A stretch of 64,000 bases of DNA, taken from assembly GCF_010974825.1 (NCBI RefSeq), contig NZ_JAAILA010000012.1, positions 124,001-188,000 of the forward strand. Direction: 5' to 3'. The position numbers were made by a program, and so were the translations under genes. Shown piece after piece: positions 25,202 to 33,853 of the stretch. Origin of the DNA: Aeromonas rivipollensis. Its GTDB lineage: Bacteria; Pseudomonadota; Gammaproteobacteria; Enterobacterales; Aeromonadaceae. Numbering within the stretch: the first letter of the stretch is position 1; each line of letters begins with the position of its first letter. The notes beneath the pieces are model-generated. The model saw only the letters and a program-made list of their open reading frames with translations, did no database searches and was not told where the DNA came from.

Positions 25202-25501
25202 ATGAGCAAATACCAGTTCTTCCGTCAGGGACAGGATCCCGCCAGCGTCACCTTCTTGCTGATGTCTTCCCCCTCTTTTTTACCTGAAAAGGCGCAACTG
25301 CTGGAGCAGGGCTTCGAGGTGGTGGGGGATTATATCGACGCAGCCAACGAGAAAGAGGCGCTCGACAAGTTCAAGAGCGGCATGATAGAGCCGCTCGCCG
25401 AGTACACCAAGGCCAGTGAAGCAGGGGGACTTTACTACTTCATCACCGGCCTGTGGGAGTCGCTGAGCAAGCGCATCAGGGGCGCCAATCCTCCCCGCTG
25501 A
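25202..25501 (+). CDS. small hypothetical protein, paralogue of the preceding gene
   Basis: 99 residues from the ATG at 25202, with AGAGG just upstream; 13 more codons upstream are open but do not align with the paralogue. The core SSPSFLPEKAQLLEQGFEVV matches the SASFLADKAALLAQGFEVI of the gene at 24804. The C-terminus contains an aromatic stretch (GLYYFITGLWESL). Cytoplasmic, family not recognised. Conservation of the core between two tandem copies is the main evidence that both are real genes. Confidence 0.7.
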   Translation: MSKYQFFRQGQDPASVTFLLMSSPSFLPEKAQLLEQGFEVVGDYIDAANEKEALDKFKSGMIEPLAEYTKASEAGGLYYFITGLWESLSKRIRGANPPR

Positions 25502-25855
25502 GAGGCTAGGTTATGACAGACCCGCCATCTCTTCCCCAGCAAGCAGTGAGCCTGTTGAACTTGCAACAGGCCTTCGCAGAACGAAAGGCCGGGCCCTGCA
25601 AGACGTGGTGCGGCGCCCTCATGAGCGGCATCACAAATGATCGGTGTATTGATATCCGACGGCTCACCCGGCTTGCCTCGACCAGTTAAAGGGGTGAGTC
25701 TTTATAATATTAAAAATAAACAAGAGGGAGGCGTTATTCCTCCCTTTTTAAATCCGAACAAGACCCTACAGTCAAATAATGGTTCTGCCCGGGTTTATTG
25801 CTCAACATGAATAAAAAAGCATTCACGGCACAAGCCATTGACTGGCATCTGGCTT
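25502..25855. other. intergenic stretch with hisI remnant and a hairpin
   Basis: Besides the hisI-like tail, the stretch holds an imperfect hairpin (GGCTCACCC ... GGGTGAGTC, about 25659-25700) followed by TTTATAATATT, possibly an old terminator. Composition turns AT-rich from about 25700 onward. A 58-codon frame from ATG 25513 overlaps the remnant in another phase and has no support as a gene. Confidence 0.5.
25572..25640 (+). pseudogene. remnant of a second hisI 3' end
   Basis: Translated in phase, the last 15 codons read ALQDVVRRPHERHHK-stop, against [19 protein letters not shown] at the end of the intact hisI: 10 of 15 residues identical and the stop in the same place. By my hand alignment about 44 of 69 bases agree over the last 23 codons, with no gap. 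Upstream similarity fades. There is no start codon or rest of the gene. It lies about 1.05 kb downstream of hisI, with the two paralogous small genes in between. Confidence 0.7.
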
Positions 25856-26461
25856 TCAATCAAACAGCTCGAATCCAAAACCATCCAGCAAGTGGATTGC
25901 CTCAAGCCGTGTGAATTTAGTCCCTTTCAGGTGATTGTCCCGCACATCGATACGGTAATTTGTCGCCTCCCTGAAATCAGTACCGTTCAGGTTGGTATTG
26001 CCGAACATGCTTTCAGTAAAATCCGAGTATGAGAAATCGGATTTGCTGAAGTCGCCACCTCTGAAGTCCGCTGCCCTTACCTTGCACTCCTCCATGATCA
26101 TCCCAGGTAAATTAAGACCAAAGAACGAGGAGTCATTTAAAATAGATTTTTTGAACATGAGCTGTCCAGGCACCACAAACCTTGACCACTCGGCTTTAGT
26201 CCAGTCAACCCCGATAATTTTACACTCTTCGTAAAGCACGGCTAAAAATCGGCTGCTATCAACGCGGAGGTTGCTCAGATCTGAATTTTTGAAGACGCAG
26301 TCAACGAACTTGCAACGTTGAAAATGGGCACCATTGAAGGAGCAATTAACAAAGACACAGTCTTCAAATACTTTTGCGTAGATATGGGTGTCGGCAAACT
26401 TGAGACCATTGAACTCTTCTTGGTAATACTCGGCGATGCCGTCATCTATTCTATCTTTCAT
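25856..26461 (-). CDS. pentapeptide-repeat protein
   Basis: 201 residues built largely of A(D/N)LXX-like pentapeptide repeats, for example CVFVNCSFNGAHFQRCKF, CKFVDCVFKNSDLSNL and DFRGGDFSKSDFSYSDF, which fold as a right-handed quadrilateral beta-helix. The family includes Qnr-like DNA-gyrase protection proteins and many of unknown role; I cannot assign this one. No signal peptide. The ATG at 26461 has AAGG six bases upstream; a GTG at 26494, only 3 bases past the stop of the acetyltransferase gene, is an alternative that would suggest coupling. Base composition is lower in GC than the flanking housekeeping genes. Confidence 0.85.
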   Translation of the reverse strand: MKDRIDDGIAEYYQEEFNGLKFADTHIYAKVFEDCVFVNCSFNGAHFQRCKFVDCVFKNSDLSNLRVDSSRFLAVLYEECKIIGVDWTKAEWSRFVVPGQLMFKKSILNDSSFFGLNLPGMIMEECKVRAADFRGGDFSKSDFSYSDFTESMFGNTNLNGTDFREATNYRIDVRDNHLKGTKFTRLEAIHLLDGFGFELFD

Positions 26462-26496
26462 ATTGAGCCTTATTGCGATAATTCTGTCATTCACGC

Positions 26497-27123
26497 TCAG
26501 TCTTCATTGAGTGCTGCTTGCAGTTTTTCGAGAAACCTGCCGATATGAATGCCATCAACAAAGGAGTGATGCACCTGCACGGAAAAAGGCAGCATGACAC
26601 GGCCCTCTCTCTCGGAATATTTTCCCCAATTGAAAAGAGGGATGGCGTTCTCTTTGTCTCCGGAGAATGTATGAGACAGTTGCGTATATGAGAACCAAGG
26701 TAGCGGTGAAAATTGAAAAACATTGCCTCCCGCTGGCGCTGTAAAATACGCCTGTTGTGCAAGCGCGGCCTGCTGCGCCGCCAACACATAGGTCTGCAGC
26801 GTATCCGTCAATGGGGCGTCAACAACCTTGAATAACTCTGTTTCCTTGTCAAGGTAAGTAAACACAGTATTGATTTGATCGTATAGCACCACGCGCCCAT
26901 CCAATAATCGGTAGCGAAATGCCTCTATTTCATTTGCACACCTGGCCGTGACGAATATCATGGCAAAGGTGAATGATGTCTCCAGCTTGCGAATTTTGTT
27001 TATAAATTTCGTCACATCCAGCTCAACGGTAACGCCATAGAGTGGATTGCTGAAATTCTTGAAAATATTGCAATGGAGTGCACGCTCCCACTTGGTTTCA
27101 TCAACCAGGAGATAGTTTGACAC
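26497..27123 (-). CDS. chloramphenicol O-acetyltransferase (CAT)-like protein
   Basis: 208 residues, close to the 213-220 usual for type A CATs. The catalytic motif is VHHSFVDGIHIGRF: His186 aligns with the general-base histidine and Asp190 with the structural aspartate of the HHxxxDG signature. The aromatic-rich middle (PLPWFSYTQLSHTF) fits the chloramphenicol/CoA cleft region. Whether it acetylates chloramphenicol or another acceptor cannot be told from sequence. It shares strand and low GC with the pentapeptide gene downstream, and a TetR regulator lies 100 bases upstream, suggesting an acquired, regulated module. Confidence 0.85.
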   Translation of the reverse strand: MSNYLLVDETKWERALHCNIFKNFSNPLYGVTVELDVTKFINKIRKLETSFTFAMIFVTARCANEIEAFRYRLLDGRVVLYDQINTVFTYLDKETELFKVVDAPLTDTLQTYVLAAQQAALAQQAYFTAPAGGNVFQFSPLPWFSYTQLSHTFSGDKENAIPLFNWGKYSEREGRVMLPFSVQVHHSFVDGIHIGRFLEKLQAALNED

Positions 27124-27224
27124 AGCGAAACCGCCTGTTTTAAATGGGTTTAAAAAAGCTTCACATCAAAAGCTGGTGATATCAATATTGCTTAAAGCAG
27201 CAATCCAATCTCAATAAATCGTTA

Positions 27225-27812
27225 TCAGGCTGGCTTGCCATCGATCAAGAGCTGTATCGCTGCGCCATAATGCTCGGCAATAATATCGATTGGCGTTGTC
27301 AGCAGTGTTTCGTGCTGGATAACGGCCAATGAATTGATAAGCCCCCCCGTCTGGGCAGAAATAAGGTGTGCTCTCAACTCAGCATCCTGCCCCGGCAAAC
27401 GCTGCGCCAGTTGCTCAACGAATCGAGTTCTAACGATATCCTGTAAACGGGCTCTTATGGTCTCGCTGTCTGAGGCCTGAACCAAAGACACATAGGAACT
27501 CATTTTATTTTTAATGTCGCCGGAGATCAGCTCAAGAACGATACGGTATCCCATGCCATCCAATGAACCTGTGAGTGCTTTTTCACAAAAGTCGCTGATG
27601 GCCAGCGCTTCGAGAAAAAGCTCCTCCTTGGAGCCGAAATAGCGGATGAGCAATGCGGGATCGACCCCGACTTCCTTTGCGATGGCCCTGAGCGATGTCG
27701 CTCTGTAGCCGGTTGAAGAGAAAAGTCTTCGGGCAACATCCAGGATCAAGGCTTTGGTTGTGTCAGCACCACTCAATTTCACCACCCCCTCGGTAACAGC
27801 ATCCTTGATCAT
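27225..27812 (-). CDS. TetR-family transcriptional regulator
   Basis: 195 residues from the ATG at 27812, supported by GGAAGG four bases upstream; the open frame extends to 27887 without support. The N-terminal helix-turn-helix region runs from ALILDVARRLFSSTGYRATS through LRAIAKEVGVDPALLIRYF to GSKEELF, as in TetR proteins. The C-terminal ligand domain is unassigned. Two palindromes upstream, one overlapping the -35 element of its own promoter, point to autorepression. It may also control the CAT-like and pentapeptide genes, 100 bases downstream on the same strand. Confidence 0.92.
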   Translation of the reverse strand: MIKDAVTEGVVKLSGADTTKALILDVARRLFSSTGYRATSLRAIAKEVGVDPALLIRYFGSKEELFLEALAISDFCEKALTGSLDGMGYRIVLELISGDIKNKMSSYVSLVQASDSETIRARLQDIVRTRFVEQLAQRLPGQDAELRAHLISAQTGGLINSLAVIQHETLLTTPIDIIAEHYGAAIQLLIDGKPA

Positions 27813-27846
27813 ATTTCCTTCCCTTTCCAAGTCGTCATGATGAGTG

Positions 27847-27875
27847 ATTTTAGGTTTGTCCCCCATGCAAGTCAA
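27847..27875 (-). promoter_or_regulatory. sigma-70-type promoter of the tetR gene
   Basis: On the minus strand TTGACT (27875-27870), 17 bases, then TAAAAT (27852-27847); the regulator's ATG is about 35 bases further on. The -35 hexamer overlaps the first palindromic operator. Confidence 0.7.
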
Positions 27876-27885
27876 CGGCGTTGAC
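27871..27885. promoter_or_regulatory. candidate TetR operator O1
   Basis: GTCAACGGCGTTGAC, an inverted repeat with 6-bp arms and a 3-base centre. It overlaps the -35 element of the tetR promoter. Confidence 0.65.
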
Positions 27886-27893
27886 ATGGATTA

Positions 27894-27908
27894 TTCAACA
27901 CCGTTGAC
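27894..27908. promoter_or_regulatory. candidate TetR operator O2
   Basis: TTCAACACCGTTGAC, the same inverted repeat with one arm mismatch, centred 23 bases from O1. Two similar palindromes at this spacing suggest paired dimer binding. Confidence 0.55.
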
Positions 27909-27989
27909 CTGGACTGCCCAGCGACACATCCACATGACCACAGGAGATGAACTGCCCTCAGATGCCCGTCCGCATCCCCTTCGACGGGA

Positions 27990-29612
27990 TCACTCCAGCT
28001 GCTGGCGCAACATGAACTTTTGCACCTTGCCGGTGGAGGTCTTGGGCAGGGGGGTGAAGATGATGCGCTTGGGGGCCTTGAAGTGGGCCATCTGCTCGCG
28101 GCAGAACGCGATCAGCTCCGCCTGGCTGAGCACACGGCCCTCCTTGAGCTTGACGAAGGCGCAGGGCACCTCCCCCCACTTCTCGTCCGGCATGGCGATC
28201 ACCGCGGCCTCGTCCACGTCCGGGTGGCGATAGAGCACGTCCTCCACCTCCAGGCTGGAGATGTTCTCCCCGCCCGAGATGATGATGTCCTTGGATCTGT
28301 CCTTGATCTCCACGTAGCCATCCGGGTGCCAGACCGCCAGATCCCCGCTGCGAAACCAGCCCTCCGCCATCGCCTCTTCGCTGGCCGCCGGGTTCTTGAG
28401 GTAGCCCTTCATGACGATGTTGCCGCGCAGGAAGATCTCCCCCAGGGTCTTGCCATCCCGGGGCACAGGCTCGCCGCTGACGGGGTTGGCGACCCGCATC
28501 TCTCCCTGCAATGGAGAGGCCACCCCCTGGCGCGCCTTGAGCCGGGAGAGCGCAGTGGCATCCTGCCCCTGCCAGCTGCGCTGGGGCTCGCACACCACGC
28601 AGGGGCCATAGGTCTCGGTGAGGCCATAGACATGGGTCACGGCTATCCCCATGGCCTCCATGCCAGCGATCACGGTGGCGGGTGGCGCCGCCCCCGCCGT
28701 CATCGCCTTGATGGGGTGATCGAGCCCCAGTTTCAGGGCCGGATCGGCGTTGTTCAGCATGTTGAGCACTATGGGGGCGGCGCAAAAATGCGTCACCCTG
28801 TGTTCCTGCAGCGCCTCATAGATGGCGCCCGCCTGCACATGACGCAGGCAGACGCTCACCCCGGCGGTGGCCGCCAGGGTCCAGGGGAAGCACCAGCCGT
28901 TGCAGTGGAACATCGGCAGGGTCCACAGATAGACGGGGTGCTTGGGCAGCTCCCAGGAGAGCACGTTGTTGACCGCATTGAGGTGGGCGCCGCGATGGTG
29001 ATAGACCACCCCCTTGGGGTTGCCCGTGGTGCCCGAGGTGTAGTTGAGCGAAATCGCCTGCCACTCGTCCGCCGGCAGCCAGCCGGGCTCGTCGCCGTTG
29101 CCCCCGGCAATAAAGTCCTCGTAGGTCAGCTCGCCGACCAGCTCCCCCTCCCGATAGAGGGGATCGTCGATGGCGATCACCAGAGGCTGGCAGTCAATGA
29201 GAGAGAGCGCCTTGCGCACCAGGGCGCCAAACTCCCTGTCCACCAGCACCACCCTGCTCTGGGCATGCTGGAAGATGAAGGCCATGGACTCCGCATCGAG
29301 CCGGGTGTTGATGGTGTTGAGCACGGCGCCGCTCATGGGTACCCCGAAGTGGGCCTCGAACATGGCCGGGACATTGGGGGCGACGATGGAAACCGTATCA
29401 CCCTCGCCGATGCCGTGCAGGCGCAGGGCCGAGGCGAGCTGGCGACAGCGCACCTCGGTCTGGGCCCAGCTCTGGCGCAGGGGGCCGTGGATCAGGGCCG
29501 GGTAGTCGGGATAGACCCGGGCCGCCCGGGCCAGAAAGCTCAAGGGGGTCAGGGCCTCGAAATTGGCGGGCGTCTTGCCAAGGCCAGTCTCGTAGATGTG
29601 CGGCTTTGTCAT
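27990..29612 (-). CDS. acyl-CoA synthetase (AMP-dependent ligase)
   Basis: 540 residues of the ANL superfamily. Motifs: P-loop YTSGTTGNPKGVVYHH, YGLTETYGPCVV, DRSKDIIISGGENISSLEVE and the C-terminal catalytic-lysine region PKTSTGKVQKF. The wording (MFHCNGWCFPW, GGENISS) fits the medium/short-chain and branched acyl-CoA synthetase subgroup rather than FadD, so it probably activates a shorter or branched acid. It is a single gene with no obvious partner; fadIJ, the atoB-type thiolase and LiuR-like regulator elsewhere in the window could process its product. Confidence 0.9.
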   Translation of the reverse strand: MTKPHIYETGLGKTPANFEALTPLSFLARAARVYPDYPALIHGPLRQSWAQTEVRCRQLASALRLHGIGEGDTVSIVAPNVPAMFEAHFGVPMSGAVLNTINTRLDAESMAFIFQHAQSRVVLVDREFGALVRKALSLIDCQPLVIAIDDPLYREGELVGELTYEDFIAGGNGDEPGWLPADEWQAISLNYTSGTTGNPKGVVYHHRGAHLNAVNNVLSWELPKHPVYLWTLPMFHCNGWCFPWTLAATAGVSVCLRHVQAGAIYEALQEHRVTHFCAAPIVLNMLNNADPALKLGLDHPIKAMTAGAAPPATVIAGMEAMGIAVTHVYGLTETYGPCVVCEPQRSWQGQDATALSRLKARQGVASPLQGEMRVANPVSGEPVPRDGKTLGEIFLRGNIVMKGYLKNPAASEEAMAEGWFRSGDLAVWHPDGYVEIKDRSKDIIISGGENISSLEVEDVLYRHPDVDEAAVIAMPDEKWGEVPCAFVKLKEGRVLSQAELIAFCREQMAHFKAPKRIIFTPLPKTSTGKVQKFMLRQQLE

Positions 29613-29947
29613 CGGGTTCCTTCCTCATATAGGCACAAAGCGGGGGGCGTCTCGCGGATCACGGCGCACAAGGCACTTGGCAGGCGGCGGATCCTTATAC
29701 CCGATGAGGGTACCAAGGGGGCGCACGCCCAGGTATTAGCGAAACGTCTTAAGGGGGCGGCCCTGCACCAGACTCTCGCGACGCCATCACTCATCTTTTG
29801 TCGCCAATCACAGACGCTCCCTTGCCGGGGCCGTTTTTGGCGCAGCCAGCCTCTGTCGCACCCGAAGGGCCATTGCCTTGAGCCCGGGGACAAAAATGCC
29901 AAGAATGAGCCCAGGCCCCAAGGGCAATCACTGTAAGGAGAGAAGAG
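29613..29947. other. divergent intergenic region
   Basis: About 335 bases between the acyl-CoA synthetase (minus) and ycfJ (plus). It must hold both promoters, but I could not identify convincing elements, repeats or small genes. Confidence 0.5.
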
Positions 29948-30487
29948 ATGAACACATCCATGTTGGCAGGTATCGGGATCGGTGTGGCCTCTGCACTGGC
30001 ATTGTCTGCCGCCGCCAGCGGATCCCTGTTTTCATCAGAGCCCCAGTTTGCCGAGGTGCTGGCCAGCAAACCGGTGACCGAGACCATCAAGACGCCGCGC
30101 CAGGAGTGCCGCAACGTCACCGTCACCCACCGCAAGCCGGTGCAGGATGAACACAAGATCCTGGGCACAGTGGTCGGTGCGGCCCTCGGGGGCGTGGTGG
30201 GCCACCAGTTCGGTGGCGGCAGCGGCAAGAAGGTCGCCACCGTCGCCGGGGCCGCCGCCGGTGGCTATGCCGGCAACCAGGTGCAGGGCAACATGCAGGC
30301 GGGGGACACCTACACCACCACGGAGCAGCGCTGCAAGACGGTGCAGGACAGCAGCACCCGCACCCTGGGCTATGACGTCACCTACCGCCTCGCCGGTCAG
30401 GAAGGGATAGTGCGGATGGAACAAAAACCCGGCACCACCATTCCGGTCAAGGATGGCAAGCTGGTACTGAGCAACGCGCAGGGTTGA
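29948..30487 (+). CDS. ycfJ: YcfJ-like glycine-zipper 2TM-domain protein
   Basis: 179 residues, closely parallel to E. coli YcfJ: the N-terminus MNTSMLAGIGIGVASALAL is a membrane anchor or signal, then KTPRQECRNVTVTHRKPVQDE, a glycine-zipper pair (GTVVGAALGGVVGHQFGGG and VAGAAAGGYAGNQVQG, about residues 72-112), and the C-terminal YTTTEQRCKTV and GYDVTYRLAG. The two Cys in RQECRN and EQRCKT are probably disulphide-linked in the periplasm. Function is unknown; the family is associated with envelope and biofilm phenotypes. GGAG precedes the ATG. Single-gene unit with its own terminator. Confidence 0.92.
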   Translation: MNTSMLAGIGIGVASALALSAAASGSLFSSEPQFAEVLASKPVTETIKTPRQECRNVTVTHRKPVQDEHKILGTVVGAALGGVVGHQFGGGSGKKVATVAGAAAGGYAGNQVQGNMQAGDTYTTTEQRCKTVQDSSTRTLGYDVTYRLAGQEGIVRMEQKPGTTIPVKDGKLVLSNAQG

Positions 30488-30516
30488 TACTCCGTTAGGA
30501 GCGCCCTGCCATAGAG

Positions 30517-30546
30517 AAGGCCCACCCGACGCGGTGGGCCTTTTTC
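30517..30546 (+). terminator. terminator of ycfJ
   Basis: AAGGCCCACC-CGACGC-GGTGGGCCTT hairpin followed by TTTC. Confidence 0.9.
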
Positions 30547-30590
30547 ATAGGCGGAGCACTGCCAGTCAGGCCAAAGCGCCAACCAGCAAG

Positions 30591-30610
30591 AAGGGGCCCG
30601 CGGGCCCCTT
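30591..30610 (-). terminator. probable terminator of exeM
   Basis: Perfect palindrome AAGGGGCCCGCGGGCCCCTT, followed on the minus strand by CTTGCTGG; it lies 25 bases past the stop of the nuclease gene. The T tract is weak. Confidence 0.6.
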
Positions 30611-30634
30611 GTGTCATCTGCATGCTCACTCTCA

Positions 30635-33600
30635 TCAGTGGCGGCCGAAGGGCCACCAGGGCTTGTCGTTGTCCTGGATATCGACCCGGGTCTGCTGCAC
30701 CGCCCCCGGCTGGGCCCCTTTCAGCTTCTCGAGGTTGACGCTGAACTGCTCGATGGACTCCACGAACCAGTCGTCCAGGATCAGCACCTTGATGGACTTG
30801 CTGCCCCCCTCGCCTGCGGCCCAGCTCACCGACTGGCCGAACCAGGGCAGGAAATCCAGCCCCCAGCGCGCCGTGATCCCCTCAAGGCTCAAAGTAGCAC
30901 GGGCGGGTTTGCTGAGATCGCCGCTGCGCACCACGGGTATCTCGGCAAACCACTGTCCCTCGTTCACCGCCATGCTGGCGCTCGCCAGGGCTATGGTGGA
31001 GGGCGCCAGCTTGTCCTTGATGGTCACCAGGGTCTGGTGTTGCTCCCCCAGGGCCGCGCCGCTTGCCTCGAACAGCTCCAGGGTGAAGGTCTCATCCCCC
31101 TCGTGCAGGGTGTCGCTCTTCACCGGAATGTTGATGGTCTGGCTGTCGCTCTGGCCAGCCGCCCAGTTCAGGGTACCGGTCAGTGGCGCCACGTCCTTGG
31201 CATCGGCGCTGCCGTAGGCGACGCGGTAACTCACGCTGGCCTCCCCATGGCTCCCGTCCCGGCGCGCCACGGACGGCGTGAGGGTACTGCCCTCCTCCAC
31301 GCTGGCGGCGGCGCTCTCCAGGCTCAAGACTCCGGCGGGCGGCAGCGGGTACTGAATGGCCACCAGCACGGGATCGTGATCCGAGGCGCTGAAGGGCCCC
31401 TCGGATTTCGCCAGCTGACCTGTGTACTTGCTGCCGTACTCGAAGAAGTTGCTCTCGGCGGAGTTGATGTGCCAATCCTCGATGCCGATCACCTTGGCCG
31501 CCAGGCTCGGATTTGCCAGGGCGTGATCCAGGTTGCCGAGCTCCCCCTCGTAGCTGTAGGAGTAGGTGTCGGTGCCGTGGAAGCGGGTGTTGAGGTTCAC
31601 CAGACCATAGCCCTTGCCAAGGGCGCTGCCGCTCTCCTCATAAGGCTGGCCCGCCAGTGTGGTGAAGGAGGCGCTCATGATCTGGCGCGGCTGCGCGGCC
31701 GGATCATAGCTGGTCAGCACCCGGATGGGATCCTCCATGCCGTAGGCGTTCAGATCGCCGATGAGCAGCAGATCCCCGCTCACCCCCTTGAGGCGATCCC
31801 CCAGCACCCTGGCGGCGGAGACCCGCAGGGCGTTGCAGTGGCCCTGGCCGTCCAGCGGGTCGGCGGTCACGTAGTCGGGATAATCCTCGAAGCAGGCAGA
31901 GCCCTTGGACTTGAGGTGGTTGACCACCAGGGTCAGGGGCGCATCCCCCTTGGGAGAGCTGAAGCGCTGCAGCAGCGACTCGCGCATGCCCTGGTTGATG
32001 GCCACCGGTTTGCCGCTGGCGTCCTGGGCCTCGGCCTGCTGCACCGGCAGCACTATGAGGCTGGCGGCCCCTTGCGGCGTCACGCTGGCGGGTCTGTAGA
32101 TGAGGCCCACGGTAATGGCATCTGTGCCTATGGGCTGGCCATCGGGGGAAGCCACCCAGGCGTAGTGATCCGCCTCGTCCGGCTGGGCGGCGTTGAGGGC
32201 CGCCACCAGATTGGCGATGGCGGAGTTGTCGCCGTAGCCGTTGTTCTCTATCTCCATCAGCCCCACCACGTCCGCGTTGAGGCGGGTGATGGCGCTGACG
32301 ATCTTGGTGCGCTGCAGCTCGAACTCAGGCACCGTCAGGGCGCCTCTGTTGCTGCCGGTGGGGTTGGCATCCCCGCCCACCACTGTGGTGAAGAAGTTGA
32401 GCACGTTGAAACTCGCGACCCGCAGATCCCCCGCCTCGGCGAGCTCCGGCGTCTCTACCCTGTCCCAGCCGCTGTGATCGATGTCGCTGCTGTCGATGCG
32501 GTTGCTGGCCACCAGCCGGAACAGGTTGTAGGAGTAGCCGAGCGCCCCCTCCAGCCCGTTGAGCCTGTCGCCGATACGCAGGTAGCCATCCTCTGCGTTG
32601 AAGCCGGGATACCAGGGCAGCACGCCGTCCGGCGCCTTGGCGTCCGTCTCTACCACCAGCTGGTTTTGCTGGTTGCGCAGGGCCCAGTCGCTCGCCTCCT
32701 GGCTCAGGGCGGCAAACTTCTGGGTCGACTTGATGAGGGGCGCGCCATAGGCCAGCACCAGGTTGTTGCGCTTGCCGTCGTAGTCGAAGCTGAAGTTGCG
32801 GGTCACCACCAGGCTGGATTCCGGCACCAGCCTCACCTGCATCCCCTCGTGGCGCTCCAGCAGCTGGCTCAGGCTCTCGCCTCCCACAGGCACCAGATCC
32901 ACCGCCGGCAGCAAGGCCCCCACCGGCTGGGTTATCACCAGCTGATCGGCACTGAGCTGGGTCTGGTTGAAATACTCTTTGACCTTGCCCGAGACGCATA
33001 CCTCGGCCCCCGGCACCAGGGCGCCGTTGACCTGGGTGCTGTGGATGAAGAGGCCGTCCGAAGTGGCCGGATCCCCGTCCCCCTGCGCGTCCTGAATGAA
33101 GAAGCCCTTGTAGAGGCCGCTCACCACCTGGGTCACCACGCCGCGAGTGGCGTAGGCCTGCTCGGATTCAAACTTGCCTACCGGCACCAGGGGGCTGCTG
33201 CTGCCCGGGCCCTGAATGGCGGGCACGGGTATCAGCTGTTCGACCGGGCAGACGAAGGCGGGCGGCTGGGTGCCGTCGCAGGGTGCATCGCCGCTGCAGC
33301 CGAGACCGCTGGCGTCATCCTTGGCGGCAGCCACGTATTCAATCGCCGGATCGAAGGGGCCGGTCGCATCAGTGCGGCCCGTGGTAACGGTGGCCTTGCG
33401 GCGAAGCGTCATGTCCAGGGTCGAAACAGAGCCCGAGACCCAGGCCGTGCCCGGATCCACTCCCACCTGGCCTAAGCTGTCTGCAATCTCGCTGCCGCGA
33501 TAGAGCACCAGAGCATCGTCGCCATTGAACACCAGATTGCCGCTGGTCTGATTGGCCTTGGCCAAAATCTCGCCGCTCGCGGAGGGATTGGCCAGCACCA

Positions 33601-33853
33601 GGCTGGCCCCCGGGGCCAGGGTGCCTTGCAGCGCCAGGCTGTTGGTGGGGGCATCGGTGAGGGGTTTGCCGTTGGCGTAGAGCGCCAGCCGGTATTGGGA
33701 GAGATCGACGGGATCCGAGCCGAGGTTGCTCAGCTCCACCGCCTTGTTGTTGCCAGAGCCTTCCAGGTATTCGCTGATCAGCAGTTGCGCCTGTGCCTGT
33801 CCTGAGAGCGCCAGCCCGACCGCGAGCGCCACCAGAGAGTGTCTTCCTGACAT
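30635..33853 (-). CDS. exeM: ExeM/NucH-family extracellular endonuclease
   Basis: A secreted nuclease of 1072 residues. A signal peptide (cleavage after AQA22) leads to a lamin-tail domain (about 23-130; LLISEYLEGSGNNKAVELSN), an OB-fold-like segment (about 230-330; ARGVVTQVV, CVSGKVKEYFNQTQL), then an endonuclease/exonuclease/phosphatase domain (about 470-830) with LRVASFNVLNFF, LMEIENNGYGD, NHLKSKGSACFEDYP, LIGDLNAYGMEDP and SDHDPVLVAI, the catalytic and metal residues of this fold. Two Calx-beta-like repeats (about 845-945 and 955-1060) close the protein. Homologues degrade extracellular DNA for phosphate and biofilm turnover. No C-terminal GlyGly-CTERM sorting signal is seen, so it is probably released by the type II system. 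Confidence 0.92.
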   Translation of the reverse strand: MSGRHSLVALAVGLALSGQAQAQLLISEYLEGSGNNKAVELSNLGSDPVDLSQYRLALYANGKPLTDAPTNSLALQGTLAPGASLVLANPSASGEILAKANQTSGNLVFNGDDALVLYRGSEIADSLGQVGVDPGTAWVSGSVSTLDMTLRRKATVTTGRTDATGPFDPAIEYVAAAKDDASGLGCSGDAPCDGTQPPAFVCPVEQLIPVPAIQGPGSSSPLVPVGKFESEQAYATRGVVTQVVSGLYKGFFIQDAQGDGDPATSDGLFIHSTQVNGALVPGAEVCVSGKVKEYFNQTQLSADQLVITQPVGALLPAVDLVPVGGESLSQLLERHEGMQVRLVPESSLVVTRNFSFDYDGKRNNLVLAYGAPLIKSTQKFAALSQEASDWALRNQQNQLVVETDAKAPDGVLPWYPGFNAEDGYLRIGDRLNGLEGALGYSYNLFRLVASNRIDSSDIDHSGWDRVETPELAEAGDLRVASFNVLNFFTTVVGGDANPTGSNRGALTVPEFELQRTKIVSAITRLNADVVGLMEIENNGYGDNSAIANLVAALNAAQPDEADHYAWVASPDGQPIGTDAITVGLIYRPASVTPQGAASLIVLPVQQAEAQDASGKPVAINQGMRESLLQRFSSPKGDAPLTLVVNHLKSKGSACFEDYPDYVTADPLDGQGHCNALRVSAARVLGDRLKGVSGDLLLIGDLNAYGMEDPIRVLTSYDPAAQPRQIMSASFTTLAGQPYEESGSALGKGYGLVNLNTRFHGTDTYSYSYEGELGNLDHALANPSLAAKVIGIEDWHINSAESNFFEYGSKYTGQLAKSEGPFSASDHDPVLVAIQYPLPPAGVLSLESAAASVEEGSTLTPSVARRDGSHGEASVSYRVAYGSADAKDVAPLTGTLNWAAGQSDSQTINIPVKSDTLHEGDETFTLELFEASGAALGEQHQTLVTIKDKLAPSTIALASASMAVNEGQWFAEIPVVRSGDLSKPARATLSLEGITARWGLDFLPWFGQSVSWAAGEGGSKSIKVLILDDWFVESIEQFSVNLEKLKGAQPGAVQQTRVDIQDNDKPWWPFGRH

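Noticed and set aside
25513-25689. 58-codon frame downstream of the second paralogous small gene
   Set aside because: It overlaps the hisI remnant in a different phase and its translation has no recognisable pattern.
30611-33475. Long plus-strand open frame of 954 codons opposite exeM
   Set aside because: High-GC shadow frame; the minus-strand product has signal peptide and complete nuclease domains, the plus-strand one has none.
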